A stretch of 36,830 nt of DNA. Source: a virus. Location: IMG/VR virus record IMGVR_UViG_3300047564_001210, positions 1 through 36,830 of that record; one strand, 5' to 3'. This document shows positions 22,229 to 29,189 of the stretch, in pieces. The translations under genes were made by a program, and so were the position numbers. The notes beneath the pieces were generated by a model, which did no database searches, was not told where the DNA came from, and saw nothing but the letters and a program-made list of their open reading frames with translations. How positions within the stretch are numbered: the stretch's first letter is position 1; the number at the start of each line of letters is the position of its first letter.

Positions 22229-22247
22229 CCCATACAGGTTGTATGGG
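22229..22247 (-). terminator. Hairpin after 22249-22494
   Basis: CCCATAC, five bases, GTATGGG, just after the stop codon. No strong T-run. Confidence 0.5.
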
Positions 22248-22248
22248 A

Positions 22249-22494
22249 TTAAAAGTCTGCTGTAAGCTCTCCAGTGGATTGATCTAAACTTACAAATACC
22301 TTACCCACTTCATGGTCTCCAGTGCCTGCTTCGTCAAAGTAGGTTACCTTGTAGCAGAACTGCCCACCATTGGTAATGCCTAGGAACTTGGCAGTCTCAA
22401 AGGCACACATGGTATAGCCCGATGTGTCAAGGACCCTAGCTAGGTCTTTGGGAGTGAAGTTTATAAGTTCTATGAGAGTGTCTGCTGTAATCAT
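22249..22494 (-). CDS. Small hypothetical protein
   Basis: 81 residues, alpha/beta, with GGQFCYKVTYFDEAGTGDHE then VGKVFVSLDQSTGELTADF, a likely small beta sheet. Own promoter; AAAGGAGCAGAC before the ATG. Confidence 0.75.
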   Translation of the reverse strand: MITADTLIELINFTPKDLARVLDTSGYTMCAFETAKFLGITNGGQFCYKVTYFDEAGTGDHEVGKVFVSLDQSTGELTADF

Positions 22495-22518
22495 TGTCTG
22501 CTCCTTTAGTATGTCATT

Positions 22519-22547
22519 AGTATAGCATCGGTTTTACCAAATGTCAA
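22519..22547 (-). promoter_or_regulatory. Early sigma70 promoter for 22249-22494
   Basis: TTGACA (22547-22542), 17 bp, TATACT (22524-22519). Confidence 0.8.
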
Positions 22548-22560
22548 CCGAAAAAAAGAG

Positions 22561-22580
22561 GTGTTGTAAAAATACAACAC
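22561..22580 (-). terminator. Recurrent GTTGTA/TACAAC hairpin after 22615-23304
   Basis: GTGTTGT, six-base A/T loop, ACAACAC. The loop is in the opposite orientation to the other copies, so here the transcript carries the T-rich loop. Confidence 0.45.
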
Positions 22581-22614
22581 CCCATATAAAGCCCCCATTG
22601 CAGGGGCGGAGCAA

Positions 22615-23304
22615 TTAATCAAACTTGATAGGCTGGGGCTTGTTCAAGCCCTTCTTCTCTGCGCCGTCCTCTAGAAACTCTTCCAGCTCGTCGGCTTCCT
22701 CTTCGTTCTCTGCTTCCCACTCGGCCATGCCGCAGGAAATATTCCACAGGTCATCCATTTCGTCTCCAATAAGGTCGCGAACATCCTTGCTGGTGTAGCC
22801 GTTGAGCTCAAAGCAATCATCATACAGCATCTCACCACTATCGAACTCTGCACGACCAACGAAGCACATGCCACTCTCGTAATAGTCTAGCGTCATGCTC
22901 ACATCTGGATTCTGCTCTGCATAGAAAGCAAATGCTGTCACAGGTGGTGACCAGGCACTGTCGAACCATCCAGTGATACGAGCATGAGGACCTTTGCCAC
23001 CATTGTCATAGTTGCCATCCTCGTCTTGCTCGAACTCTAGACCTTCAGGACTGACTTCCCATTTGGTTCCCCAGTTCTGGACACGCCAGTCCCACCAGCT
23101 CTGTCCTTTAGCCACAGGCTCGTTGTTGCCTACAATACCTGGGAATGTGGGTAGCACATCCACTTCATCATAGTTAGGTTCGGAACGCATGCCACGAAGC
23201 AACCCACCACCTTGGTCTTCATCCTTGACAGCCTGCTCCCACAGAGCCTTGATCTTATCACGGGGACCTACAATCTGAATTGAGTTATTACACCAGTTAG
23301 GCAT
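22615..23304 (-). CDS. Api92-like (DUF1281) ferredoxin-fold protein
   Basis: 229 residues. The opening MPNWCNNSIQIVGP is the hallmark of Api92-like phage and plasmid proteins, which have a ferredoxin-like fold and unknown function. Further family-like segments are WWDWRVQNWGTKWE and the aromatic FDSAWSPPV. The C terminus is very acidic. The start is ATG 23304, because AAAGGAG is upstream and the two residues before it in a longer frame would use TTG. Confidence 0.88.
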   Translation of the reverse strand: MPNWCNNSIQIVGPRDKIKALWEQAVKDEDQGGGLLRGMRSEPNYDEVDVLPTFPGIVGNNEPVAKGQSWWDWRVQNWGTKWEVSPEGLEFEQDEDGNYDNGGKGPHARITGWFDSAWSPPVTAFAFYAEQNPDVSMTLDYYESGMCFVGRAEFDSGEMLYDDCFELNGYTSKDVRDLIGDEMDDLWNISCGMAEWEAENEEEADELEEFLEDGAEKKGLNKPQPIKFD

Positions 23305-23464
23305 TGTCAATCTCCTTTAGTTGTTTAGCAATTTCAATTTCTTCAGCCAGTTTATTAGCAGTGGATCCTAAGATCCTTAAGATCTTAATCAGTTCTTCAT
23401 CTGGAAGGTCCTGGGCCTGCACTTCACCCAAGCACCTTTCCATTAATTCAAACTTACCTTTCAT
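23297..23464 (-). CDS. Small helical hypothetical protein (55 residues)
   Basis: MKGKFELMERCLGEVQAQDL and then a charged helical remainder with an Ile/Leu heptad-like pattern. Its ATG overlaps the previous stop (ATGA) and its end overlaps the next start by eight bases, so it is well embedded in a three-gene operon. Confidence 0.7.
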   Translation of the reverse strand: MKGKFELMERCLGEVQAQDLPDEELIKILRILGSTANKLAEEIEIAKQLKEIDNA

Positions 23465-23733
23465 GCGGCACTCAGCATGTTAGCAGGCACACGCCACATA
23501 CCTTGCTGGGTAGCCACTGTCACATACTTACGACCCACCTTACTCACCGTGCCCTTGTAGGTCATGCCATTCTTGCTAGAAGTGAATTGAACATTGGCAC
23601 CAGTTCGCATGGTAAAGATGTTCTTCTGTGTGATACGGCTACGAGCAAACTTGACTGCATCCATGATGCTGTTCAGCTCATCGTTAGTGAAGTTACCTTG
23701 CAGGATCTCTGCATTGACAGTTTGAATTGACAT
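23461..23733 (-). CDS. KOW/SH3-like small protein (putative)
   Basis: 90 residues. After an N-terminal helix, residues 44-85 (GANVQFTSSKNGMTYKGTV, then KYVTVATQQGMWRVPANML) look like a small SH3-type barrel as in KOW domains. It could bind RNA or protein; function unknown. First gene of the operon, AAGGAGCGTGAA before the ATG. Confidence 0.78.
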   Translation of the reverse strand: MSIQTVNAEILQGNFTNDELNSIMDAVKFARSRITQKNIFTMRTGANVQFTSSKNGMTYKGTVSKVGRKYVTVATQQGMWRVPANMLSAA

Positions 23734-23763
23734 TTCACGCTCCTTGTTTAACAGTATGCCTAA

Positions 23764-23792
23764 AGTATAGCACCGGTTTTACCAGTTGTCAA
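23764..23792 (-). promoter_or_regulatory. Early sigma70 promoter for 22615-23733
   Basis: TTGACA (23792-23787), 17 bp, TATACT (23769-23764). Confidence 0.8.
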
Positions 23793-23801
23793 GTCTTTTG
23801 A

Positions 23802-23819
23802 TGTTGTATTTTTACAACA
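23802..23819 (-). terminator. Recurrent GTTGTA/TACAAC hairpin at the end of 23812-24084
   Basis: TGTTGTA, loop, TACAACA; overlaps the stop codon of the gene it would end. Confidence 0.45.
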
Positions 23820-24084
23820 CCCCTTCTTCTTCCAACTCCTTGACCACTTCGTTGAATAGGTCATCTAGTTCTTCCGGAGTCATCCTGTTGTTTTTTCGCA
23901 ACTGCCCGGCACTCCTACCTTTGGTAAGAGCTGACCCTACGACATAGACTCGGGGGTAATGTTCTGCACAATAGCTCTTACCTGGGAGGCTAGGGTGACC
24001 ACAAGGAGTGGTAGGACCATCCCTTGGGTCTTGATCAGAGCCTAACCATTCGCAAGGTACTACACGAGTGGACTTTAAGATCAT
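23812..24084 (-). CDS. Zinc-binding small protein, GcrA-tail-like
   Basis: 90 residues. Cys11, Cys28, His30, Cys39 and His42 sit in PCEWL..., TPCGHPSLPGKSYCAEHY, a pattern resembling the C-terminal zinc knuckle of GcrA-like regulators. The C-terminal half is helical and acidic. Second gene after the AAA+ ATPase. Confidence 0.75.
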   Translation of the reverse strand: MILKSTRVVPCEWLGSDQDPRDGPTTPCGHPSLPGKSYCAEHYPRVYVVGSALTKGRSAGQLRKNNRMTPEELDDLFNEVVKELEEEGVL

Positions 24085-24085
24085 A

Positions 24086-24940
24086 TTAAGCTCGCTTCAT
24101 ACAAGTAAGAGCAGCCACAGACTTCCACTTCTCAGGCATAGCTGCACGGAGGTCTGCAACCTTAATCACCATACGCAGACTCAGCTCGCGCATCTTGTCC
24201 TTGTTGCTTTCAATAAACTGTACCACCTCAGCCTTAGCTTCGTCAGTGAGTTCGTATACATCCAACATACCATCATTGACAATCTGCTTGATACGCAAAA
24301 TCTTCTCGCGAGTAGTGTCAATGGTAAGATCCAGATAGTGACAGCGCGACTCTAGTGCATCCAAGTGATCACGCAGCTTCTTAGAGCGCACATGCTCGAA
24401 CTTGATGTTAGTAATGAAGATGGCACTGCCGCAGAACTCAAAGCTGTTGGGGATACCTTCTGAGCGCAGGATGCGTGAGTCAGTGTTCCAGCTAATGGTA
24501 CGCTTCTTAGAACTATCTAGGGCAGCTTTCAAAATATTAAGGCTCAACTCGTCCAACAGTACTGAGTCACAGTCGTCGAACACTAGTACATTACCTTTCT
24601 TGCTAAACTCATAGAGCTTGCTGTACAAGCCAATGGCACTCATCGCACCCTTGACAATCTCGTAACGCGGCTTGCGTTCACCCATCTTGTCAAAGAGATC
24701 GTCCTTTGTAAGTACTGCCTCAACGCCAAAGGATTTACCAACGCCGGGAGGGCCGCTGACGATCATAGCACGGACATCACCTTTGCGTACACCTTTGGTC
24801 ATATCTTCGAGGATAGTGAATCGTTCTTTGATACGATCCATAATCTGCTGATCAGTTTCTTTAGCCACCTCACGCTCGCGCTTCTTGATAGCCTCAGTGT
24901 CGAAGTCCAAAAGTTTCGTTGCGTTTGCACTCTTTGCCAT
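24086..24940 (-). CDS. AAA+ ATPase
   Basis: 284 residues. Walker A GPPGVGKS at 63-70, Walker B LVFDDCD at about 119-125, a sensor-like IFITN near 175, and an arginine in LESRCH that could be the finger. The C-terminal part is a helical lid. It is related to helicase-loader or clamp-loader-like ATPases of phages; the exact partner is unknown. It is not gp44, as the motifs and length differ. Confidence 0.88.
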   Translation of the reverse strand: MAKSANATKLLDFDTEAIKKREREVAKETDQQIMDRIKERFTILEDMTKGVRKGDVRAMIVSGPPGVGKSFGVEAVLTKDDLFDKMGERKPRYEIVKGAMSAIGLYSKLYEFSKKGNVLVFDDCDSVLLDELSLNILKAALDSSKKRTISWNTDSRILRSEGIPNSFEFCGSAIFITNIKFEHVRSKKLRDHLDALESRCHYLDLTIDTTREKILRIKQIVNDGMLDVYELTDEAKAEVVQFIESNKDKMRELSLRMVIKVADLRAAMPEKWKSVAALTCMKRA

Positions 24941-24971
24941 TACATGCTCCTGTGTGTTATTTAAAGTCTGT

Positions 24972-24999
24972 ATTATACACGAAAAAAAGGTTTTGTCAA
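24972..24999 (-). promoter_or_regulatory. Early sigma70 promoter for 23812-24940
   Basis: TTGACA (24999-24994), 16 bp, TATAAT (24977-24972). It contains the stop TGA of the upstream gene. Confidence 0.8.
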
Positions 25000-25691
25000 G
25001 CCTGTTTCATAAAGACCACAAAACCCGTACGGTCTTTCTTAGCACGGCCCTTAGCCTTCAAGCCCAAGATCACACCCTTGGGATCCAAGAAGCGAAGGTC
25101 TGTTTCATCCGCATTGAACACGGGACGACCCATATAAGTCTCTGGGATTTCATCAAAGACCACAGTCACGTTCATGCCTTGTGCAAGAGCTTTCTGTACA
25201 TCAGCATCGTTACCATCTGCGGCACTGAAGGTCAAGTGGTAGTTGGGCAAGTGACTAGTCTTGCGACCTAGGACCTTAGTATAGTCATAGAACTGAACTT
25301 GTGGAAACTTCTCGATGATAAAGTACTTCTCCCAGCTAAGGTCACTAGTACCATTCAAACGGAACACGGGAGTCAAACCCTGACGTTCTGCATAGCGAAC
25401 GGCACGAGCAATGTCTTGCTCCAAGTCCTGCAGGAAACTATTACGATGTTCGTAGAAGTAACGAGTCTTGCGCTTACGGGCTTCCTGTATCATGTTAGTA
25501 CTGGCACCCTTCTTGAACATACCACCACGTCCGGCAGTGTTCAAGCATGCCGCCTTACAGCCTGCTGTGGCCTTGGGGCAAGTATTGTAGCCGCTCACAT
25601 CTGCAGGAGCAAGGTGAAGGATGAAGCTGAGGTAACCCAGCTTAGTACCTTTTTGGATTTTGGGGTTGGCAGTGGAAAGTAATTTAAACAT
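24996..25691 (-). CDS. Gp88-like phage protein
   Basis: 231 residues. CPKATAGCKAACLNTAGRG at 37-55 and the following basic helix with FYEHRN are the signature of the phage gp88 family (known in mycobacteriophages and many environmental phages). The function is not established; the cysteines suggest a metal or cluster site. Own promoter. The stop TGA lies inside the next TTGACA. Confidence 0.88.
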   Translation of the reverse strand: MFKLLSTANPKIQKGTKLGYLSFILHLAPADVSGYNTCPKATAGCKAACLNTAGRGGMFKKGASTNMIQEARKRKTRYFYEHRNSFLQDLEQDIARAVRYAERQGLTPVFRLNGTSDLSWEKYFIIEKFPQVQFYDYTKVLGRKTSHLPNYHLTFSAADGNDADVQKALAQGMNVTVVFDEIPETYMGRPVFNADETDLRFLDPKGVILGLKAKGRAKKDRTGFVVFMKQA

Positions 25692-25719
25692 CGTCGCTCC
25701 TTTGTTTTAGTATGTCCAC

Positions 25720-25748
25720 AGTATAGCACCGGTTTTACCAGTTGTCAA
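25720..25748 (-). promoter_or_regulatory. Early sigma70 promoter for 24996-25691
   Basis: TTGACA (25748-25743), 17 bp, TATACT (25725-25720). Confidence 0.8.
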
Positions 25749-25756
25749 CCGAAATA

Positions 25757-25861
25757 TCAAAAGACCATGCCAGCAATGTGGTTACCTAATAGGACTAACC
25801 CTGCGCCCAAGAACATGGTCACCCATATGAGTACAGCCAGTATCACGGCACTCTTACTCAT
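25757..25861 (-). CDS. Small single-segment membrane protein (34 residues)
   Basis: MSKSAVILAVLIWVTMFLGA continues hydrophobic to the end, probably one long or two short membrane helices. The start overlaps the previous stop in ATGAGTAA. It ends just before the next -35. Confidence 0.65.
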   Translation of the reverse strand: MSKSAVILAVLIWVTMFLGAGLVLLGNHIAGMVF

Positions 25862-26087
25862 ACCAATCATCCTTAATGGACTTGTCCATGTATTCGATTT
25901 CGTCATCAATCACAGTAGTGGCCACCACTCGGGGGTAGTCGTCTGACTCTGTAAAATTACCAAAGTCTGTGAGATAAGCATAGTCCTGTAGGAACTTGGA
26001 CTGATCCAAGTAGGGTTCTAAACTTCTGATGGTGATGCGAACAGTGGTAACTACCTCATGCTCATAGATTTTATTGTCCAGTTCCAT
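25854..26087 (-). CDS. Small acidic hypothetical protein
   Basis: 77 residues, acidic, with EVVTTVRITIRSLEP then VVATTVIDDEIEYMD. AAGGAG six bases before the ATG overlaps the preceding stop. Middle gene of a three-gene unit. Confidence 0.77.
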   Translation of the reverse strand: MELDNKIYEHEVVTTVRITIRSLEPYLDQSKFLQDYAYLTDFGNFTESDDYPRVVATTVIDDEIEYMDKSIKDDWYE

Positions 26088-26097
26088 GGTCTACTCC

Positions 26098-26325
26098 TTA
26101 GTCCAATAGGGTCATATATGCTTCGGGATTCTTACGGCTGAACCAGTCCAATGCACGACGCAGACTAGTATAGTCACCCATGAGCTCGCAGCCCTTGAGG
26201 TAGTCGTATACAGCCACCTCTTCAGGAGTCAACTCCGCAGTCTCGCCACTGAATGGATTCTGTACAGTCACAGGCTGCTCATCATATACTTGGATGCCGG
26301 GAAAAAGTTCTTGGATAGTCTTCAT
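26098..26325 (-). CDS. Small conserved hypothetical protein
   Basis: 75 residues. NPFSGETAELTPEEVAVYDY is a motif I associate with conserved small proteins in environmental phages. The C terminus is helical (LRRALDWFSRKNPEAYMTLL). First gene of its unit. Confidence 0.8.
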   Translation of the reverse strand: MKTIQELFPGIQVYDEQPVTVQNPFSGETAELTPEEVAVYDYLKGCELMGDYTSLRRALDWFSRKNPEAYMTLLD

Positions 26326-26354
26326 ATCATGCTCCTTTTTGTTAGTGTGCCTAC

Positions 26355-26383
26355 AGTATACAGTCGGTTTTATCTTTTGTCAA
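26355..26383 (-). promoter_or_regulatory. Early sigma70 promoter for 25757-26325
   Basis: TTGACA (26383-26378), 17 bp, TATACT (26360-26355). Confidence 0.8.
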
Positions 26384-26391
26384 GCCCCGCC

Positions 26392-26413
26392 GGTGTTGTA
26401 TTTTCACAACACC
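26392..26413 (-). terminator. Recurrent GTTGTA-type hairpin after 26413-26694
   Basis: GGTGTTGT, six-base loop, ACAACACC, touching the stop codon of the gene it would end. Confidence 0.5.
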
Positions 26414-26694
26414 TAGGCACTCCAATAAGACTCGCTGCTGGGGCTGCAATAGTAAGGAGTATCATACCTCTCCTTGAACTCAGCGCCGCCCATCAAGTTC
26501 CTACGGGTCACCCAAGTCTCATGAAGCTCCATTCGATACCGGGGCTGTGGATATAGTCGTGATGCCAAGTCCCGCATCTCCTCCTGCATCCATTTTGTTT
26601 CCACATCCTTGTATTCATACTTGCCTTGGAGCCGCTGACCCGCTTTGGTACGGCGATCCCGTACATAGACTTCTAAGGTATAGTCTGTGCGCAT
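26413..26694 (-). CDS. Small basic hypothetical protein
   Basis: 93 residues, many Arg and Tyr (VYVRDRRTKAGQRLQGKYEY). Start overlaps the preceding stop as TAATG. Not recognised. Confidence 0.75.
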   Translation of the reverse strand: MRTDYTLEVYVRDRRTKAGQRLQGKYEYKDVETKWMQEEMRDLASRLYPQPRYRMELHETWVTRRNLMGGAEFKERYDTPYYCSPSSESYWSA

Positions 26695-26936
26695 TAGAAC
26701 TCCTCCCCATAATAGCCATAGTCTTCGTCCGTGCCCCAGCCGGCACTGGCCAGAGCATCACCGTCATCCTCGTAGTCAGGTTCATACTGATCCTGCTCCA
26801 TGTCCATCATGTAGTCGAAGACCTCGTTGACCGTCTCTATGTCGCAGTCAAACCGTTCTGCGATCTGGGCAAAGCTCAACTCGCCTGTACGGATCTCATC
26901 CGCGATATCAAATACGAAGTTCTTGGTTGCGATCAT
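26694..26936 (-). CDS. Small protein with a helix-turn-helix-like segment and an acidic tail
   Basis: 80 residues. SFAQIAERFDCDIETVNEVF (about 20-39) has helix-turn-helix spacing. The tail is very acidic (EPDYEDDGDALAS), as in DNA-mimic or regulator proteins. First of a two-gene unit. Confidence 0.75.
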   Translation of the reverse strand: MIATKNFVFDIADEIRTGELSFAQIAERFDCDIETVNEVFDYMMDMEQDQYEPDYEDDGDALASAGWGTDEDYGYYGEEF

Positions 26937-26963
26937 GTCAGCTCCTTCTGTTAGTGTGCCTAC

Positions 26964-26992
26964 AGTATACTACCGGAAATTCCTTTTGTCAA
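26964..26992 (-). promoter_or_regulatory. Early sigma70 promoter for 26413-26936
   Basis: TTGACA (26992-26987), 17 bp, TATACT (26969-26964). It contains the stop TGA of the upstream gene. Confidence 0.8.
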
Positions 26993-27300
26993 CTCAATTT
27001 TTGCATAACCCTAGCCAGTACAGGGTTATTCTTTAAGGCCTGATCCCAAGCCTCCTCCATGACCTGATCCGCTGCATTGGCCACGATATGCCGCTGCTGG
27101 TGCTCTACTAGGAAGTCGTGCTTGAACCTAGCTTCTTCCTCAGTGTCATATCTAGCCACCACATGACTCAGTCCATGGTCAGGGAATATGCAGGTCTCGA
27201 ACTTGATGTCATCACCAGGGAGTCTAGGCAACTCTACGGTGCTGATCTCCTGATCCCCCACGCGGGTCACTGCTATTTGTCGTCCAGGAAATATCTGCAT
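26989..27300 (-). CDS. Hypothetical protein
   Basis: 103 residues from ATG 27300, chosen from the recurrent TGATATG junction. Mixed alpha/beta (MQIFPGRQIAVTRVGDQE). An 8-bp inverted repeat ATAACCCT/AGGGTTAT (27005-27029) lies in the last codons. Not recognised. Confidence 0.72.
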   Translation of the reverse strand: MQIFPGRQIAVTRVGDQEISTVELPRLPGDDIKFETCIFPDHGLSHVVARYDTEEEARFKHDFLVEHQQRHIVANAADQVMEEAWDQALKNNPVLARVMQKLS

Positions 27301-27301
27301 A

Positions 27302-27532
27302 TCAATACCAATTCTTCTTGTCACCATACTGCTCATTATAGTCATAGCCTGCATGGTAGGATTGGATCTGCTGTCTAGTCATGAATCGTTCTTCGATCTC
27401 CATGCTCTGATGCGTGGCATCTGTGAACATATGTGGACGGCGTGGTCGCCCATAGTACGAGTCTGCACTACCACGATCAAAGGCCCCACCATGGCGTTGA
27501 TCATACTGTTCACGCATATTTTCTGCAATCAT
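27302..27532 (-). CDS. Small hypothetical protein
   Basis: 76 residues from ATG 27532, with AAGGAGCTGAT upstream. Rich in Tyr, Arg, Asp (YYGRPRRPHMF). The last gene of the array before the non-coding region. Confidence 0.72.
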   Translation of the reverse strand: MIAENMREQYDQRHGGAFDRGSADSYYGRPRRPHMFTDATHQSMEIEERFMTRQQIQSYHAGYDYNEQYGDKKNWY

Positions 27533-27559
27533 ATCAGCTCCTTCTGTTAGTGTGCCTAC

Positions 27560-27588
27560 AGTATAAGACAAAATCCCGGTTTTGTCAA
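27560..27588 (-). promoter_or_regulatory. Early sigma70 promoter for 26989-27532
   Basis: TTGACA (27588-27583), 17 bp, TATACT (27565-27560). Confidence 0.8.
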
Positions 27589-27596
27589 GACATTTA

Positions 27597-27618
27597 GATG
27601 TTGCGTTTCCACAACATC
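27597..27618. terminator. GTTGTA-type hairpin at the edge of the origin region
   Basis: GATGTTG, eight-base loop, CAACATC. It resembles the other hairpins and would stop transcripts coming from the right. Confidence 0.4.
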
Positions 27619-27667
27619 ACCGGCACTGCTATGACCCTACTGGCGTCATGGGTATCAGACATTTTGG

Positions 27668-27696
27668 TTGACAATAGGCAAAACCGATGTTATACT
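27668..27696 (+). promoter_or_regulatory. + strand sigma70 promoter into the origin-like region
   Basis: TTGACA (27668-27673), 17 bp, TATACT (27691-27696). It is the only cassette-type promoter pointing right. Confidence 0.8.
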
Positions 27697-27702
27697 GTAG
27701 AC

Positions 27703-27815
27703 ATAATAAAAAAGCAGGTAGACTGTTGATAGATTCGAAGAGCTATACTCGGGATGGACGTGGAGGGTACCTGCCGTTTCTATAAGGTGGAAAAATAAAA
27801 AAATTCCTCACCTTT
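27703..27815 (+). ncRNA. Candidate small RNA leading toward the DnaA boxes
   Basis: Transcription from 27668 would begin near 27703. A 7-bp stem GCAGGTA/TACCTGC (27714-27774) closes a 47-base folded loop. A second stem AAGGTG/CACCTT (27784-27814) encloses an almost pure A/T loop. The only frame inside is 14 codons (ATG 27754), so this is probably an RNA gene, for example an antisense, regulatory or primer RNA. Confidence 0.5.
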
Positions 27816-27848
27816 CGTCACCAAACTGCCAAAATCCTCCAGGCCCAG

Positions 27849-27944
27849 TTATCCACAGCTTGTCCACAGCTTGTCCACAACCGCCTGTGGATATCTCTGA
27901 ACTTATCCACAGCTTGTCCACAATCAGTTCACAGGTTATCCACA
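27849..27944. other. DnaA-box array, possible replication origin
   Basis: Exact TTATCCACA at 27849, 27903 and 27936. TTGTCCACA at 27860, 27871 and 27914. An inverted ATATCCACA occupies 27886-27894. A weak CAGTTCACA at 27925 fills the gap. Starts in each half are 11 bp apart, about one helical turn. An AT-rich hairpin loop at 27790-27805 precedes the array and could be the unwinding element. Confidence 0.8.
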
Positions 27945-27949
27945 GCCCA

Positions 27950-28240
27950 TCAATACTTCAAAGGTTGGCAAGGTCCGCCGCAATGCTGGTGTCTCGCCCG
28001 GATCAATCGCTCCAAATCAGACAATTCCGACTCTTTTGGTCTGCGCTGTATCTGTCCATATTGACTCTGAGGTTCTCCACGACTAGTACACTGAGGATCT
28101 CCAGGTCTATATCTACTATTAGCTGTAGCACAGTTAGTGATATACCAGTTGTCATACTCAGTAGTGCGTACTATGAGCTCAGTGCCAGCACAGCCCGTGA
28201 GCATAGCTGCCAACACTGTGTATAAGATTAGGTTTTTCAC
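27950..28240 (-). CDS. Lipoprotein
   Basis: 96 residues from GTG 28240 (AAGGAG upstream). Residues 1-17 form a lipoprotein signal with lipobox LTGC, the cysteine being residue 17. The mature part is short, polar, Gln/Arg-rich and contains several cysteines. It would be lipid-anchored, most likely in the outer membrane since no retention signal is obvious. An o-spanin-type lysis role is possible but unproven; no partner i-spanin is certain. Confidence 0.8.
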   Translation of the reverse strand: MKNLILYTVLAAMLTGCAGTELIVRTTEYDNWYITNCATANSRYRPGDPQCTSRGEPQSQYGQIQRRPKESELSDLERLIRARHQHCGGPCQPLKY

Positions 28241-28276
28241 AGCCCGAGTCTCCTTACTGTATATAGTATAGTGTAC

Positions 28277-28305
28277 AGTATACAGGATCCTGGTGGTTTT
28301 GTCAA
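28277..28305 (-). promoter_or_regulatory. Sigma70 promoter for the lipoprotein gene
   Basis: TTGACA (28305-28300), 17 bp, TATACT (28282-28277). Confidence 0.8.
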
Positions 28306-28619
28306 TGTCAGGAGGCATTTTCCGACCTAGAAAACGGTGGAAAACCCAGGATTTTCACATCATTCAAGGCAGGATTTAAGGATTTCCAGGCAGAATTCTG
28401 TAGATTTTTTCTGGTAGAGTCGTGGTCCTTTCGGGTAATGTTCAAATACTCTAACCCTAATCTACTCTGATCTACTCTGATCTACTCTAGCCCATTCTAT
28501 GTCTATCGTGTATTCGCTACAGCGGGAATATTTGCTGCCAGTGATTTCGATCTGTATATAGTCTTATACTACAGCGGGAATATACTGCGTTCAGCTCTGT
28601 GCTGGATTGCGCTCCGCCA

Positions 28620-28649
28620 TTGACTATTTCACTACAGCGGGAATATACT
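28620..28649 (+). promoter_or_regulatory. Sigma70-like promoter formed by the third repeat
   Basis: TTGACT (28620-28625), 18 bp, TATACT (28644-28649). The -10 is the end of the direct repeat. The ATG at 28659 follows with almost no leader. Confidence 0.5.
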
Positions 28650-28658
28650 AGTGTACAT

Positions 28659-28862
28659 ATGCTATACTTCCGTTGTTATCGCAGTTCTCATATTACCAAT
28701 GCTCTAGCTGATCAGCTGGCTCAGCAGGTACAACGTGTGGGTGGATGGTTCACTGTTAATCCCGGGGGTTTATATCTGTATATACCTGAGCCCAGTGTAT
28801 TTTGGTTTCAGCTTATTGATTCAGACATGGACAGAGTTCACAGTTTGGACTACGTCATGTAG
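28659..28862 (+). CDS. Small hypothetical protein
   Basis: 67 residues from ATG 28659 (MLYFRCYRSSHITNALADQL). A helix, then a strand pair WFTVNPGGLYLYIPEPS. The stop abuts the convergent gene's stop. Not recognised; no ribosome site. Confidence 0.55.
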   Translation: MLYFRCYRSSHITNALADQLAQQVQRVGGWFTVNPGGLYLYIPEPSVFWFQLIDSDMDRVHSLDYVM

Positions 28863-29003
28863 TCAGTGCTCTTCCAGTTGTTCACTCCAAGTATACACTA
28901 ATAGGAACAAGGGCAGTATAAACATCCAAGTCCATAATTGATCTCGTTGCATACCCAAGACTAGGAACAACCAAAATATCATTATTACTATGAATTTTAA
29001 CAT
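28863..29003 (-). CDS. Small membrane protein, two segments (46 residues)
   Basis: Hydrophobic MLKFIVIMIFWLFLVLG, the turn MQRDQ, then a second segment MFILPLFLLVY and a charged end. The hairpin topology is like small holins. Function unproven. It lies three bases after the next upstream gene. Confidence 0.6.
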   Translation of the reverse strand: MLKFIVIMIFWLFLVLGMQRDQLWTWMFILPLFLLVYTWSEQLEEH

Positions 29004-29006
29004 CTG

Positions 29007-29168
29007 TTAACCTCGTGGTCTACATTCAGCTACTAGTTTACTCTGCACCCGATCCAAACGCTGCTGCCATCTCTGGGCTTCAGCTCTGCACTCCTGTTCC
29101 TTTTGGTACTCAGTGTAGGCTGTATAGTTAGTGGGTTCAGATAACCAAAATACCAATATCCATATCAT
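29007..29168 (-). CDS. Small membrane-anchored protein (53 residues)
   Basis: A short hydrophobic start MIWILVFWL, then a charged helical, Gln/Glu/Arg-rich region with two cysteines. An N-in anchor with a soluble coiled part resembles a tiny i-spanin, but this is weak. Confidence 0.5.
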   Translation of the reverse strand: MIWILVFWLSEPTNYTAYTEYQKEQECRAEAQRWQQRLDRVQSKLVAECRPRG

Positions 29169-29189
29169 GGCTGTATTTACTTTTTGTCT

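Larger units (their letters stand above)
28241..28658. repeat. Non-coding region with two direct-repeat families
   Basis: A 10-bp unit TCTACTCTGA is in tandem at 28461-28490 (third copy ends AG). The sequence CTACAGCGGGAATAT occurs at 28517, 28569 and 28632; the last two extend to TATACT. A related ACAGCGGGAA is at 19863. These iteron-like repeats follow the DnaA array. I see no gene here apart from the promoter of the lipoprotein. Confidence 0.75.

Noticed and set aside
27703-27774. tRNA or known ribozyme in the + strand RNA
   Set aside because: No cloverleaf and no hammerhead core can be formed; only the closing stem is clear.
23316-28240. A prophage integrase, insertion sequence or attachment site
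   Set aside because: No transposase or integrase motifs, terminal inverted repeats or target duplications were seen; the tRNA gene is intact and lies inside an operon.
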